In this document: positions 51,541 through 59,743 of the stretch, piece by piece | How the letters are laid out: every line of letters starts with the position of its first letter | Position numbering within the stretch: position 1 is the first letter of the stretch | Source of the DNA: Paenibacillus sp. YPG26 | GTDB taxonomy: Bacteria > Bacillota > Bacilli > Paenibacillales > Paenibacillaceae | Length of the DNA: 64,000 nt | NCBI RefSeq assembly: GCF_023704175.1 | Contig: NZ_CP084530.1 | Span: 3,720,001 to 3,784,000 of the forward strand | Reading direction: 5' to 3' | Notes under the pieces: generated by a model | Seen by the model: only the letters and a program-made list of their open reading frames with translations | Database searches by the model: none | Told to the model about the DNA's origin: nothing | Program-made: the position numbers and the translations under genes

Positions 51541-52638
51541 TTAAGATAATGTCGCCAAGGCCTCAGTTGAGAAAGGAACTAACTCATTCAGCTTGCCCTC
51601 GCGAACCTTGTCCGCCCAAGCGGGGTCCACCAGCAATGCGCGGCCAACCGCGACCAGGTCGAACTCTTCGCGGCTGAGCCGCTCCAGCAGCCCGTCAATA
51701 TTGGTGTTGCCAGCTCCCTTCCCCTCGGTAAAACCGCTCATAAAGTCCGTATCGAGACCGACGGAGCCGACCGTAATTACAGGCTTCCCGGTCAGCTTCT
51801 TGGTCCAGCCAGCCAGGTTCAGGTCCGAGCCTTCGAATTCCGGCTCCCAGAAGCGGCGGGTCGAGCAGTGGAACACATCAACGCCCGCTTCAACAAGCGG
51901 AGCTAGAAATTGACCGAGCAGCTCAGGTGTCTCTGCCAATTTGGCTGTGTAGACGGAGGACTTCCACTGGGAGAATCGGAATACAATCGGGAAGTCCGGC
52001 CCTACCGCCTTGCGGCAAGCCTCAATGACTTCCACAGCGAACCGGGTGCGTCCAATCATATCACCACCGTATTTGTCGGTGCGCTTGTTCGTTCTCTCCC
52101 AGAAGAATTGGTCTATCAGGTAACCGTGCGCCCCATGGATCTCCACGCCGTCGAAGCCTATTCTTTGGGCATCCGCAGCCGCCTGGGCATAAGCAGCAAT
52201 GACCTGGGCAATCTCTTCCTCCGTCATAGGGTCTACCACTTTCTCACCAAGAATATTGATGCCTGACGGCCCGATTGGCAGAGCTTCAGGATTAGGTGAA
52301 TCTCCGATCTTGCGATCTGTACCCACATGCCAAATCTGCGGGATGATTCGTCCACCTGCGCTATGTACAGCATCCACGACTTTCTTCCAGCCGTCTAGAG
52401 CATCCTCGCCATGGAACCGTGGCACATTGGGATTCCCTGTGGCCGCAGGGTGATTAATTACAGTACCCTCGGTAACAATGAGCCCTACGCCATTCTCCGC
52501 CCGGCGTCTATAATATTCCGCCACATTCTCTCCTGGTACACCTCCCGGCGATTGGGAACGTGTCATCGGAGCCATCACAATTCGGTTAGGGAGCTCCAGC
52601 TTCCCCGCATGAAAAGGTGTAAATAATGGATTCGTCAC
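51541..52638 (-). CDS. Old yellow enzyme-family alkene reductase
   Basis: 365 residues, FMN TIM barrel of the classical OYE/NemA-like branch, distinct from NamA: LPNRIVMAPMTRSQSPGGVPGENVAEYYRRRAENGVGLIVTEGT, QIWHVGTDRK, GVEIHGAHGYLIDQFFWERTNKRTDKYGGDMIGRTRF and AVGRALLVDPAWADKV. Reduces activated alkenes with NAD(P)H. The frame opens with ATG 52653 inside the Shine-Dalgarno; GTG 52638, 7 bases after GGGAGG, is preferred. Monocistronic. Confidence 0.92.
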   Translation of the reverse strand: MTNPLFTPFHAGKLELPNRIVMAPMTRSQSPGGVPGENVAEYYRRRAENGVGLIVTEGTVINHPAATGNPNVPRFHGEDALDGWKKVVDAVHSAGGRIIPQIWHVGTDRKIGDSPNPEALPIGPSGINILGEKVVDPMTEEEIAQVIAAYAQAAADAQRIGFDGVEIHGAHGYLIDQFFWERTNKRTDKYGGDMIGRTRFAVEVIEACRKAVGPDFPIVFRFSQWKSSVYTAKLAETPELLGQFLAPLVEAGVDVFHCSTRRFWEPEFEGSDLNLAGWTKKLTGKPVITVGSVGLDTDFMSGFTEGKGAGNTNIDGLLERLSREEFDLVAVGRALLVDPAWADKVREGKLNELVPFSTEALATLS

Positions 52639-52890
52639 TTGATTGCCTCCCATATAATAAATTTAGTATAGTTAATTCGTACTGACTAGGTTGGTTTAAT
52701 CTTCCACCCCTATTATATCGATAATTACCGAAATGTAAAACTGTTTATCCCCCTGTGCGCTCATTATGGTCAAAAGCTGCCGGAATTGTGTTTTTACCCT
52801 GCTGCAAGGGGCTTCTGAGTGGTATGATAGACGTAATGGTAGACTTGGCTATGTTTAGTCTAATTTATGATAACCGGAGGACTCCTTGAT

Positions 52891-54222
52891 TTGAGATTAC
52901 CACTTCGCAAAAAGCTGTATTTCAGCTTCCTTATTATCATCGTCCTGTTTCTGGTTACAGCTTCTATATCTACAATCTTGACTCAGAGAATTGTTCATTT
53001 TACTAATGACATTCTCGTATCGGAGAAGCGTCTTGAGGCTGTTCAGAGACTTAACCTTTTTGCCCGAACCGCTAATGACAACGGAGCCCACTATTTGCTT
53101 GCTCCACTCTATATAGAGGATGACTTCAAATCACAATTTGAAGCGAATGTGAAATATCTCGATCACGAATTCGGGAAGCTTGAAGACATGACTACCGAGC
53201 CTTCAGATCTGGCCATGATCCGCCAATTCTGGGACAAATGGAAGGCTTACGTCGCAGACAGACGGAATATTATGAACCTGAAGAAAGCCGGGAAAGTCAC
53301 GGAAGCCCAAAACAACTATACCAAGATCAGCTATGACCCGATCGCCTTTGCCCTGCATGCCTTCTCTAAATCCGAGCAGGCTCAGATTGACGGGTATAAG
53401 AGTAGAATTGAGGCAAGTGGACGAACGATTCAGATCATGAATCTCTTCATGGTCTCCTTGGCTACGCTGCTCTCGCTCTTCATTGCCATAGCGCTCTCGA
53501 ACTCCTTGATCCGCAGGATTCTGCTTCTGCGCTCCAATGCCCAGACGGTTGCCAGCGGCAATCTCCAGGTTCCGGATCTTCACTTCAAGAGCAAGGACGA
53601 GCTTACGGATCTGGCTAACTCCTTCAATGCCATGACCGAGTCCCTTAGGTCAGTCATGGATTCCAATCAATTCCTTCAGCAGCTGTCATTCAGGGATGGA
53701 CTGACCGGAATTGCGAATCGCCGCTGTTATGATGAGTCGCTGGAGCAAGCATGGGTTCAGTCTGCGGCTGCGTCCAGACCCATCTCATTAATCTTGTTAG
53801 ATATTGATTGTTTCAAGAGATTCAACGATATATATGGCCATCAGGCCGGGGATCTATGTCTCAAGCAGGTCGCTGACCTCCTGCAGGAGCAGGTGAGAGA
53901 ATCCGGCGGACTGGCAGCCAGGTATGGCGGAGAGGAGTTCGCCGTGCTGTTGGCAGGCAAGACAAGCGGGGAAGCCTGCCAGATTGCGGAACACTTCCAG
54001 AAGGCACTGGCCGAACAGTGTATTCCCCATACCGGTTCAGATATCAGTGAATTTGTTACCGTAAGCATTGGAATATCCAACCTCACCGCTACCGGGGAGA
54101 ACGCCCCCGATGATCTGCTGATTGAAGCAGACCACGCGCTGTACCAGGCCAAAGAGCATGGTAGAAACCGCATCTGTGTGTATGCGCATGATCAAGTAAC
54201 CGAAGGGGGTCTTACCCCATGA
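52891..54222 (+). CDS. Membrane diguanylate cyclase: extracytoplasmic helical sensor, HAMP, GGDEF
   Basis: 443 residues. TM1 (about 10-30), helical extracytoplasmic domain (about 31-180), TM2 (about 183-205), HAMP (about 206-258) and GGDEF (about 270-435) with active-site GGEEF (ARYGGEEFAVLL) and ILLDIDCFKRFNDIYGHQAGD. The I-site RxxD is present as RESG-like (not matching), so product inhibition is probably lost. Start TTG 52891, 10 bases after GGAGG; the in-frame ATG 52867 lies before that site. It overlaps the downstream solute-binding lipoprotein gene by 4 bases, implying translational coupling and a joint sensory role. Confidence 0.92.
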   Translation: MRLPLRKKLYFSFLIIIVLFLVTASISTILTQRIVHFTNDILVSEKRLEAVQRLNLFARTANDNGAHYLLAPLYIEDDFKSQFEANVKYLDHEFGKLEDMTTEPSDLAMIRQFWDKWKAYVADRRNIMNLKKAGKVTEAQNNYTKISYDPIAFALHAFSKSEQAQIDGYKSRIEASGRTIQIMNLFMVSLATLLSLFIAIALSNSLIRRILLLRSNAQTVASGNLQVPDLHFKSKDELTDLANSFNAMTESLRSVMDSNQFLQQLSFRDGLTGIANRRCYDESLEQAWVQSAAASRPISLILLDIDCFKRFNDIYGHQAGDLCLKQVADLLQEQVRESGGLAARYGGEEFAVLLAGKTSGEACQIAEHFQKALAEQCIPHTGSDISEFVTVSIGISNLTATGENAPDDLLIEADHALYQAKEHGRNRICVYAHDQVTEGGLTP

Positions 54223-55460
54223 GAAGACAGCTGGCAGTAATAGGTATAATCGCAGTACTACTCAGTCTAGCAGCCTGTTCAGGCACAAGCTCCAAGGATA
54301 AGCAGCCTGTGACGCTGACATTCTGGACCACCACTCCGAGCCCTGAGACTGCGTTCTTCCAGGAGCGGATCAATGCTTTTGAGAAGGAACATCCAAATAT
54401 TAAAGTCAATATAGCTATGCACGAGTTTCCTTTTGCGACCAATGAATTCAAGACTGCTGTCCTGGGTGACCAAGAGGTGGATATCTTCCGGGCAGATAAT
54501 ACCTGGATTCCCGAATATGCGAATTTGAATATTATATATCCCCTGAATACGCTTGGCCCCCGTGCTGACTCATCAGGGTTCGTCAGTTCCGCGTTGGACG
54601 CAGCCACATACCAAGGGAATATCTATGGCTTCCCGTCTGTCATGGAAGTGCCGGCTCTCCTGTATAACAAGAGGATCCTTCGAGAAGCAGGCTTCACCCG
54701 GCCTCCGCAGACGATGGACGAACTGCTGAAGATGGCTAAGGCGCTAACCGGCAAAGAGAGGTACGGCCTGTACGTCACCGAGGACTCTTACTTCTCCTTG
54801 CCCTATCTATGGGCTTTCGGAGGGGATATGATTTCAGACCAGGGACACATTCAGATCGCCTCGGTCCGGTCCAAGCAAGCTTTTGAATTCATGCTGAAGC
54901 TGCGGCGCGAAGGCGTTACCCAGCCATACGACAACTTTAACAACTGGCACTATACGATGATGAACGACTTCACCGAGGGCAGATCCGCTATGATGATTAA
55001 TGGTCCCTGGGCCATTCATGATGTATTGAAGGGTAAGGAGTTCCAGAACCCTGACAATATCGGCATCGCCCCGATTCCGCGCGGACCTGGTGGGCAGGGA
55101 TCTCCTATCGGGGGACACAGCCTGGTCATTAACAAATACAGCCGTCATCCGAAGGAGAGCTATGAGTTGATTCGCTACCTTACAAGCACGGAGACTGAAA
55201 TTCTCCAAAGCGAAAGGTTCAAGACTCTGCCGACGCAGCAGGCCGCTTATACAGATCCAAGACTCGCCTCCGATCTTCTTGTTCAAGGCTTCCGGGCCCA
55301 GCTGGATGTAGCCAAGACCCAGCCCAAGATTCCACTGAGCTCCAAGCTGTATATGGACTTCACCCCCAATCTGAACGCCATGCTCTTCGGGAAGGAGTCG
55401 GTTGACGAAGGGGTGCGGAAGATTGAGAGCTCATGGCAGAATCTCCTTGAGATGCAGTAA
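54219..55460 (+). CDS. Family-1 extracellular solute-binding lipoprotein
   Basis: 413 residues. Lipoprotein signal peptide with lipobox LAAC (Cys 20), then an MalE-like (SBP_bac_1) fold: LTFWTTTPSPETAFFQERINAFEKEHPNIKVNIAM, DIFRADNTWIPEYA, VPALLYNKRILREAGFTRPPQTMDELLKMAKAL, MMINGPWAIHDV and GIAPIPRGPGGQGSPIGGHSLVINKYSRHPKESYELIRYLTS. Ligands of the family are mostly oligosaccharides. ATG 54219 overlaps the diguanylate cyclase stop, with GAAGGGGG inside that gene. No permease or ATPase gene is nearby, so it may serve sensing rather than transport. Confidence 0.92.
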   Translation: MRRQLAVIGIIAVLLSLAACSGTSSKDKQPVTLTFWTTTPSPETAFFQERINAFEKEHPNIKVNIAMHEFPFATNEFKTAVLGDQEVDIFRADNTWIPEYANLNIIYPLNTLGPRADSSGFVSSALDAATYQGNIYGFPSVMEVPALLYNKRILREAGFTRPPQTMDELLKMAKALTGKERYGLYVTEDSYFSLPYLWAFGGDMISDQGHIQIASVRSKQAFEFMLKLRREGVTQPYDNFNNWHYTMMNDFTEGRSAMMINGPWAIHDVLKGKEFQNPDNIGIAPIPRGPGGQGSPIGGHSLVINKYSRHPKESYELIRYLTSTETEILQSERFKTLPTQQAAYTDPRLASDLLVQGFRAQLDVAKTQPKIPLSSKLYMDFTPNLNAMLFGKESVDEGVRKIESSWQNLLEMQ

Positions 55461-55462
55461 TC

Positions 55463-55680
55463 CTACTTAAAGGGGTTATAAAACCGTGTTCCATCATAGA
55501 AGGTAACCAGTGTCACGACCACTCCAACGACTATAATCAGGCCAAGTGCCGCGTAATCCAGCGTGGTAAATGGACGCGACTTGTACCAGGTCCGCCTCCC
55601 GAAAGTGAACTGTGGCAGGCTGAGGGCACCCAGGCCATTGAGCAGGATAGCAAGCACAGAACTGATCGAATCTCTCCATA
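55463..55680 (-). pseudogene. C-terminal remnant of an EcfT-like transporter subunit
   Basis: In one frame the minus strand reads SISSVLAILLNGLGALSLPQF, then TFGRRTWYKSRPFTTLDYAA and two hydrophobic segments ending YNPFK. Basic RRTWYKSRPFTTLDY followed by a TM helix resembles the C terminus of energy-coupling-factor T subunits (CbiQ/YkoC type). The frame upstream runs into the MCP terminator and MCP coding region, so no full gene exists. No EcfA or S-component gene is nearby. Interpreted as a decayed fragment; the assignment is tentative. Confidence 0.45.
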
Positions 55681-55703
55681 AAAAAAGGACGCCTGTGGCG
55701 TCC
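55681..55703 (-). terminator. Terminator of PAS-MCP gene
   Basis: Minus-strand GGACGCC-ACA-GGCGTCC followed by TTTTTT (plus 55681-55686). Confidence 0.88.
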
Positions 55704-55718
55704 ATGACTCTGATGATG

Positions 55719-56642
55719 TTACAGTGTATCCGCAAGTACCTTGGCCTGGGCATCGAGCTGTCGTGCAGCTTCTCCGATACCCAGAAATTCATCAACAGCC
55801 TGCCGGATACAGGTCTGGCTATCTTCAATAGAGGTTTGGGAACGCTGGGTCACGCTTAGTGTCTCGAGGACTTTGCTGGTAATGCCCTCGGTGTAGGAAT
55901 TCACTTCCTGTATAGCCTCCTGTACCTGCTGAGCCAGCTTGCGAACTTCTCCCGCCACCACATTGAAGCCCCTTCCGTGCTCACCCGCATGAGCTGCCTC
56001 AATTGCGGCATTTAGAGCGAGCAGGTTGGTCCGGTTCGCAATATCCCGAACGGTCTTAACAATTCCCCGGATAGAATTGCTCTGCTTCTCCAGCAGCTCG
56101 AACGAGGCTAGGTTATCGTGTGCTTCCTTGGCCACCTGTCCCATGACCGCCTCCACTTCCTGACTCCGGGCCACGCCTGCGGCAGCCCTGCGCAGGAGAT
56201 CCTCTGCCGTATTCTGAAGCTCGCTGGTTAACCGGGTAGTGGCATTCTCCCGGTAGGTTATATCGGTAGCAATCTTGAGGACAGCATGAACCTCCCCATC
56301 TTCATTGTAAATGGGGGTATAGGTGGCCTCCAGCCATAAGATTCTTCCATCTTTGGCCACGCGCATGATCTTCTCCTGAAAGGCATAACCTTTCTTGAAG
56401 TTCGCCCAGAAGCCTGAATACTCAGGGCTGCGTATGAATTCAGGTGTGCAGAAGCTCTGGTGATGCATACCCGGCATTTCTGCGGCGGTATAACCCATAG
56501 CTCTGGCGAAATTCTCATTTACCCATAATACATTTCCTTGGATATCGAACTCGATCATGGCTAGTGACCGCTCAATGGCGGCAAGAACAGACTTCTCATT
56601 CAGGACTTGGGAGCTGTGGTAGTTAAATCCTTCTTTATGCAT
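55719..56642 (-). CDS. Soluble PAS-containing chemotaxis transducer
   Basis: 307 residues without TM helices. One PAS domain (about 15-135; [41 protein letters not shown], then [33 protein letters not shown]), then a shortened MCP hairpin with intact tip [37 protein letters not shown]. It should report an intracellular redox or small-molecule state to CheA. ATG 56642 after AGAGGAG is preferred to ATG 56699. Lies between the SBP and HD-GYP genes. Confidence 0.9.
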   Translation of the reverse strand: MHKEGFNYHSSQVLNEKSVLAAIERSLAMIEFDIQGNVLWVNENFARAMGYTAAEMPGMHHQSFCTPEFIRSPEYSGFWANFKKGYAFQEKIMRVAKDGRILWLEATYTPIYNEDGEVHAVLKIATDITYRENATTRLTSELQNTAEDLLRRAAAGVARSQEVEAVMGQVAKEAHDNLASFELLEKQSNSIRGIVKTVRDIANRTNLLALNAAIEAAHAGEHGRGFNVVAGEVRKLAQQVQEAIQEVNSYTEGITSKVLETLSVTQRSQTSIEDSQTCIRQAVDEFLGIGEAARQLDAQAKVLADTL

Positions 56643-56758
56643 GCGGGTCTCTCCTCTTAGGTTGGCCTGACTTCCGGGGCACGTCATACTCCCGATCAAA
56701 GGCCCAACTTTTAAATATATTAACCTTGTCTCTGAAATCTACACCATTACCTGTATCC

Positions 56759-57664
56759 CTAGATCCGTCCCTCTTCTTTCAAAATATCCTCAAAAGCATC
56801 CACAACAGCCTTATCATAATGGCTGCCTGTGAGTCTCCGAAGCTCATCCATGGCCACCTGTGCGCCAGAAGCCTTACGGTAGGCCCGGTCCTCGGTCATC
56901 GCATCGAACGTGTCGCTTACCGCAATAATCTTGGCCTCGAGAAGGATCTCCTCCCCCGTCAACCCATGCGGGTAACCGCTCCCGTTAAGCCTTTCATGAT
57001 GCTGCTCAATAATAGGCGCAATCTCACCGTAGTAGGTCTCCTTGATCATTTCCGCCCCGTCAGCGGGATGTCTCTTGATCATTTCATACTCGTCACCTGT
57101 CAGGCGCCCCGGCTTATTCAGAACCTCCTCAGGAATATGAATCTTGCCAATGTCATGCAAAATGGAGGCGATAGACAGATTCTCCAGCTGTTCTTTATTC
57201 AGCTTCAGCTTCTTGGCGATCTTCACCGCATACTCCGCTACCCGATCACTATGCATATAGGTGTAGCGGTCCTTCTTCTCCACTTCCTTCACCATGCTCA
57301 TCAGCTTGGAGATATCCTTACTCAGATGGACAAACGTTTGCTCTGTGATGACCCACAGGTACGTAATATCGGTCAGTGCGGTGAAATGAATCGGGTCCTT
57401 AAGCCCTTTTGCCGTATAATAATCATGTGGTCCAAGTTCAATCTTCTCATCGTCTAATTCGCATACCAGCGTGCCGGACAATATATAGAAAAATTCCATT
57501 ACATTTGAATTATCACTTGGATATACAAAGAACAATCTATCTTTCTCAATGGTCTGAAGCAGAACCTCTACTCCATCTCCCCGTGAAAGCAGCTTGATTT
57601 CATTCTTGTCGAAGTGTACTTCTTCAAGAAATGACCCTTTCCTTCCGATTGTGAACCCATCCAT
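56759..57664 (-). CDS. Cupin-HD-GYP phosphodiesterase (c-di-GMP type)
   Basis: 301 residues. N-terminal cupin-like beta barrel (about 20-115; EFFYILSGTLVCELDDEKIELGPHDYYTAKG), then an HD-GYP domain (about 125-300) with catalytic HDIGKIHIP and HHERLNGSGYPHGL, i.e. intact HD and GYP signatures. HD-GYP enzymes hydrolyse cyclic di-GMP (some other cyclic dinucleotides). The cupin could bind a small molecule or metal and regulate it. ATG 57664 follows AAGGGGG. It lies close to a diguanylate cyclase, suggesting local c-di-GMP control. Confidence 0.92.
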   Translation of the reverse strand: MDGFTIGRKGSFLEEVHFDKNEIKLLSRGDGVEVLLQTIEKDRLFFVYPSDNSNVMEFFYILSGTLVCELDDEKIELGPHDYYTAKGLKDPIHFTALTDITYLWVITEQTFVHLSKDISKLMSMVKEVEKKDRYTYMHSDRVAEYAVKIAKKLKLNKEQLENLSIASILHDIGKIHIPEEVLNKPGRLTGDEYEMIKRHPADGAEMIKETYYGEIAPIIEQHHERLNGSGYPHGLTGEEILLEAKIIAVSDTFDAMTEDRAYRKASGAQVAMDELRRLTGSHYDKAVVDAFEDILKEEGRI

Positions 57665-57681
57665 TATGATCCCCCTTATAT

Positions 57682-57719
57682 GAGAAAAAACGAGCTCGTA
57701 AAAGAACTCGTTTTTTCTC
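57682..57719. terminator. Bidirectional terminator before HD-GYP gene
   Basis: GAGAAAAAACGAG and CTCGTTTTTTCTC form a 13-bp stem with A/T-rich ends. It ends the secreted coiled-coil gene (minus strand). Confidence 0.85.
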
Positions 57720-57758
57720 TAGATTATACTATTTTGTGGATGGTAGGAAGGGCTAATC

Positions 57759-58442
57759 TTAATTTATTCCAACAACCCAAACCGGGTCGATCCATACTTC
57801 CCGATCAGCGAAGCGAACAAGCTTCCAGTAACGCTCTACCACGAGGCCCTGCTCAGCAGCCTTCTCAATGGCATAGGTGGCCAAATCGTAAGTAGTATCG
57901 TAGACATCTGTAATAATTTTGTTCAAATCTTCCGTATACTTATTGGTTAGTTCCTCGTAATCTCCGGTTCTTTGATTCAACTTGTCCTCAAGCTGCTTGA
58001 TACGAGCGGAAGCGAGGCCGGCATCCTGGACATCCGGGGTGATAAGCTGGGCTGTAGCCTGTTCAATATCTTGTTGGATAACAAGAATCTGCTGGTCCAC
58101 CTTGCTTGTCTCCGCTTGGATCTTGGCGCTAAGAGCGGCAGCTTCGTGATTATCAGCCGCTTCAAGGCCAGCCTGGGCTACTACGCTTATCTTTCCTGTA
58201 TCCTTCAACAGTTGAGCGACTTTATCCTTCACTTCCAATTTGCGGATATCAGACAGATACTTCGCTTCCAGCTTGTCAGCCGCAGCAACACCGTCCTTAA
58301 TAATCTCTTCAATCTGTTCATTAGTCTGGTTAATCAGCTCGTAAATGGCATCAAGGTCCGAATTGCTGCTTTGTGCAAAGGCGCTTGTCCCAAAAGAGAA
58401 TACCAAGGTCAATGTGAACAGGACTGCTAGAGCTTTCTTCAT
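57759..58442 (-). CDS. Secreted coiled-coil protein
   Basis: 227 residues. Sec signal peptide (KKALAVLFTLTLVFSFGTSAFA, cut at about 23), a long mostly helical coiled-coil region (about 25-200) rich in Gln/Glu/Asp/Lys, and a short aromatic end (YWKLVRFADREVWIDPVWVVGIN). No cell-wall anchor or enzymatic motif. ATG 58442 follows TGGAGGAG. Family not recognised; the helical body suggests a structural or binding role outside the membrane. Confidence 0.75.
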   Translation of the reverse strand: MKKALAVLFTLTLVFSFGTSAFAQSSNSDLDAIYELINQTNEQIEEIIKDGVAAADKLEAKYLSDIRKLEVKDKVAQLLKDTGKISVVAQAGLEAADNHEAAALSAKIQAETSKVDQQILVIQQDIEQATAQLITPDVQDAGLASARIKQLEDKLNQRTGDYEELTNKYTEDLNKIITDVYDTTYDLATYAIEKAAEQGLVVERYWKLVRFADREVWIDPVWVVGIN

Positions 58443-58679
58443 TAATTCTCCTCCAAATCATATATATTCTGGTCACCTGCGAAATGAAATCTATGAATTC
58501 ACAGTTACCAATATACCATTTATAACCAAACTAGGATAGGACATAAATTGTCGATTTAATAATATTTTTTTCGTACCTACTCCATATAAAAATCACCTAT
58601 CCGCAACCTTTGAATAGACTAATACCCACAGGGATTTAAGCAAGAAGCGATATGCCTAAGTGAGGGAAGTGAGTACTAC

Positions 58680-59576
58680 ATGCAGCTTTGGCCGATTGTT
58701 GAGACCGGGTACGGGATTCGTATACGCCGCGCGACCCGGGTCAAGGATGTCTATAAGATAGAGACCGGGCATGCCGTCTACTGCTTGAAAGCATATGACT
58801 TCCCGGAAGAAGAGGTCAGGTTTATTACGCGGGTTCTGTCCTGCCTGGATGAGCATCAGTTCACCCGGAGCCAGAAGGTCTATCCTACGGTAGATCAGGC
58901 GGCTTACCTCAGCCATGAGGGGACTTATTACACCCTGACGAACTGGGTACATGGACAGCAGCCCAAATTCGCAAGAACCAGCGACTTGAGACGAGGGATA
59001 GCCACCCTGGCCAAGTTCCATCTTCTAGCCACCGGCTTTCCGGCTCTGGAGGCACCCGAGTCACGGATCCGCTATTCCAGGCTGCCGGGTGAACTATCCG
59101 ATTACAAGAACCTGCTGCTTCCTCACCCGAGAACGAATCACCTTGTAGAACAATGTGATGAAGCGCTGGAGCTCTTGCAGCAGCCCAAGGTGCTGGAAGC
59201 TGTTCAGCAGGAGCAGGTGAACGGTGCATTTATACATGGAGACTATAATTACCCCAATCTGGTCAAGGACAGGAAGAATACCATACACCTGATTGATTTC
59301 GAGAACACCTCCATGCATGTCAGAACTAAAGATCTGGCCCATATTCTGCATCGCAATTGCCTGTGGAACGCTGCGGGGATGCTTCGGTTAATCGAGTATT
59401 ATCAGCGGTACCGTCCTATGGGCACCTCTGAGCTGCGCCTGCTTCTCGCCCTGCTGACAGCCCCCTATCACGTGGTCCGCAACCTCCGGATCGGGGGCCT
59501 CCGGAGCGCCGGGCCTATCATCCCTTCCCCAGGACTGCTTCGCAGATACCAGCGTGAACTTCGGGCTTGGCTCTAG
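58680..59576 (+). CDS. CotS-family spore-coat protein (kinase fold), second copy
   Basis: 298 residues, choline/aminoglycoside-kinase-like fold of the CotS/YutH group. Seen: GHAVYCLKAYDFPEEEVRFI, YYTLTNWVHGQQPKFA, catalytic-loop GAFIHGDYNYPNLV and IHLIDFENTSMHVRTKDLAHILHR. The catalytic Asp (HGD) and metal-binding Asp (DFE) are retained. ATG 58680 follows GTGAGGGAAGTGAG. Divergent from the secreted coiled-coil gene. Expected in the spore coat (family knowledge). Confidence 0.83.
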   Translation: MQLWPIVETGYGIRIRRATRVKDVYKIETGHAVYCLKAYDFPEEEVRFITRVLSCLDEHQFTRSQKVYPTVDQAAYLSHEGTYYTLTNWVHGQQPKFARTSDLRRGIATLAKFHLLATGFPALEAPESRIRYSRLPGELSDYKNLLLPHPRTNHLVEQCDEALELLQQPKVLEAVQQEQVNGAFIHGDYNYPNLVKDRKNTIHLIDFENTSMHVRTKDLAHILHRNCLWNAAGMLRLIEYYQRYRPMGTSELRLLLALLTAPYHVVRNLRIGGLRSAGPIIPSPGLLRRYQRELRAWL

Positions 59577-59621
59577 CTTCGAACTCACCTGACTTATAAC
59601 TTGGAATGCAGCGAACAGCAG

Positions 59622-59658
59622 AAGACCGTCTTTGGCCGCCAGGCTGAAGGCGGTCTTT
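59622..59658 (+). terminator. Terminator after second CotS-like gene
   Basis: AAGACCGTC pairs with GGCGGTCTT (one G-U pair), followed by TATGG. Weak U-run. Confidence 0.55.
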
Positions 59659-59743
59659 ATGGTCTGCAACTTTGCGATGAGGTTTCTCTGATTTTAAAGC
59701 AGGGCAGACTCTACAATAGATGCGTAGAATTGGAGGCATAATT

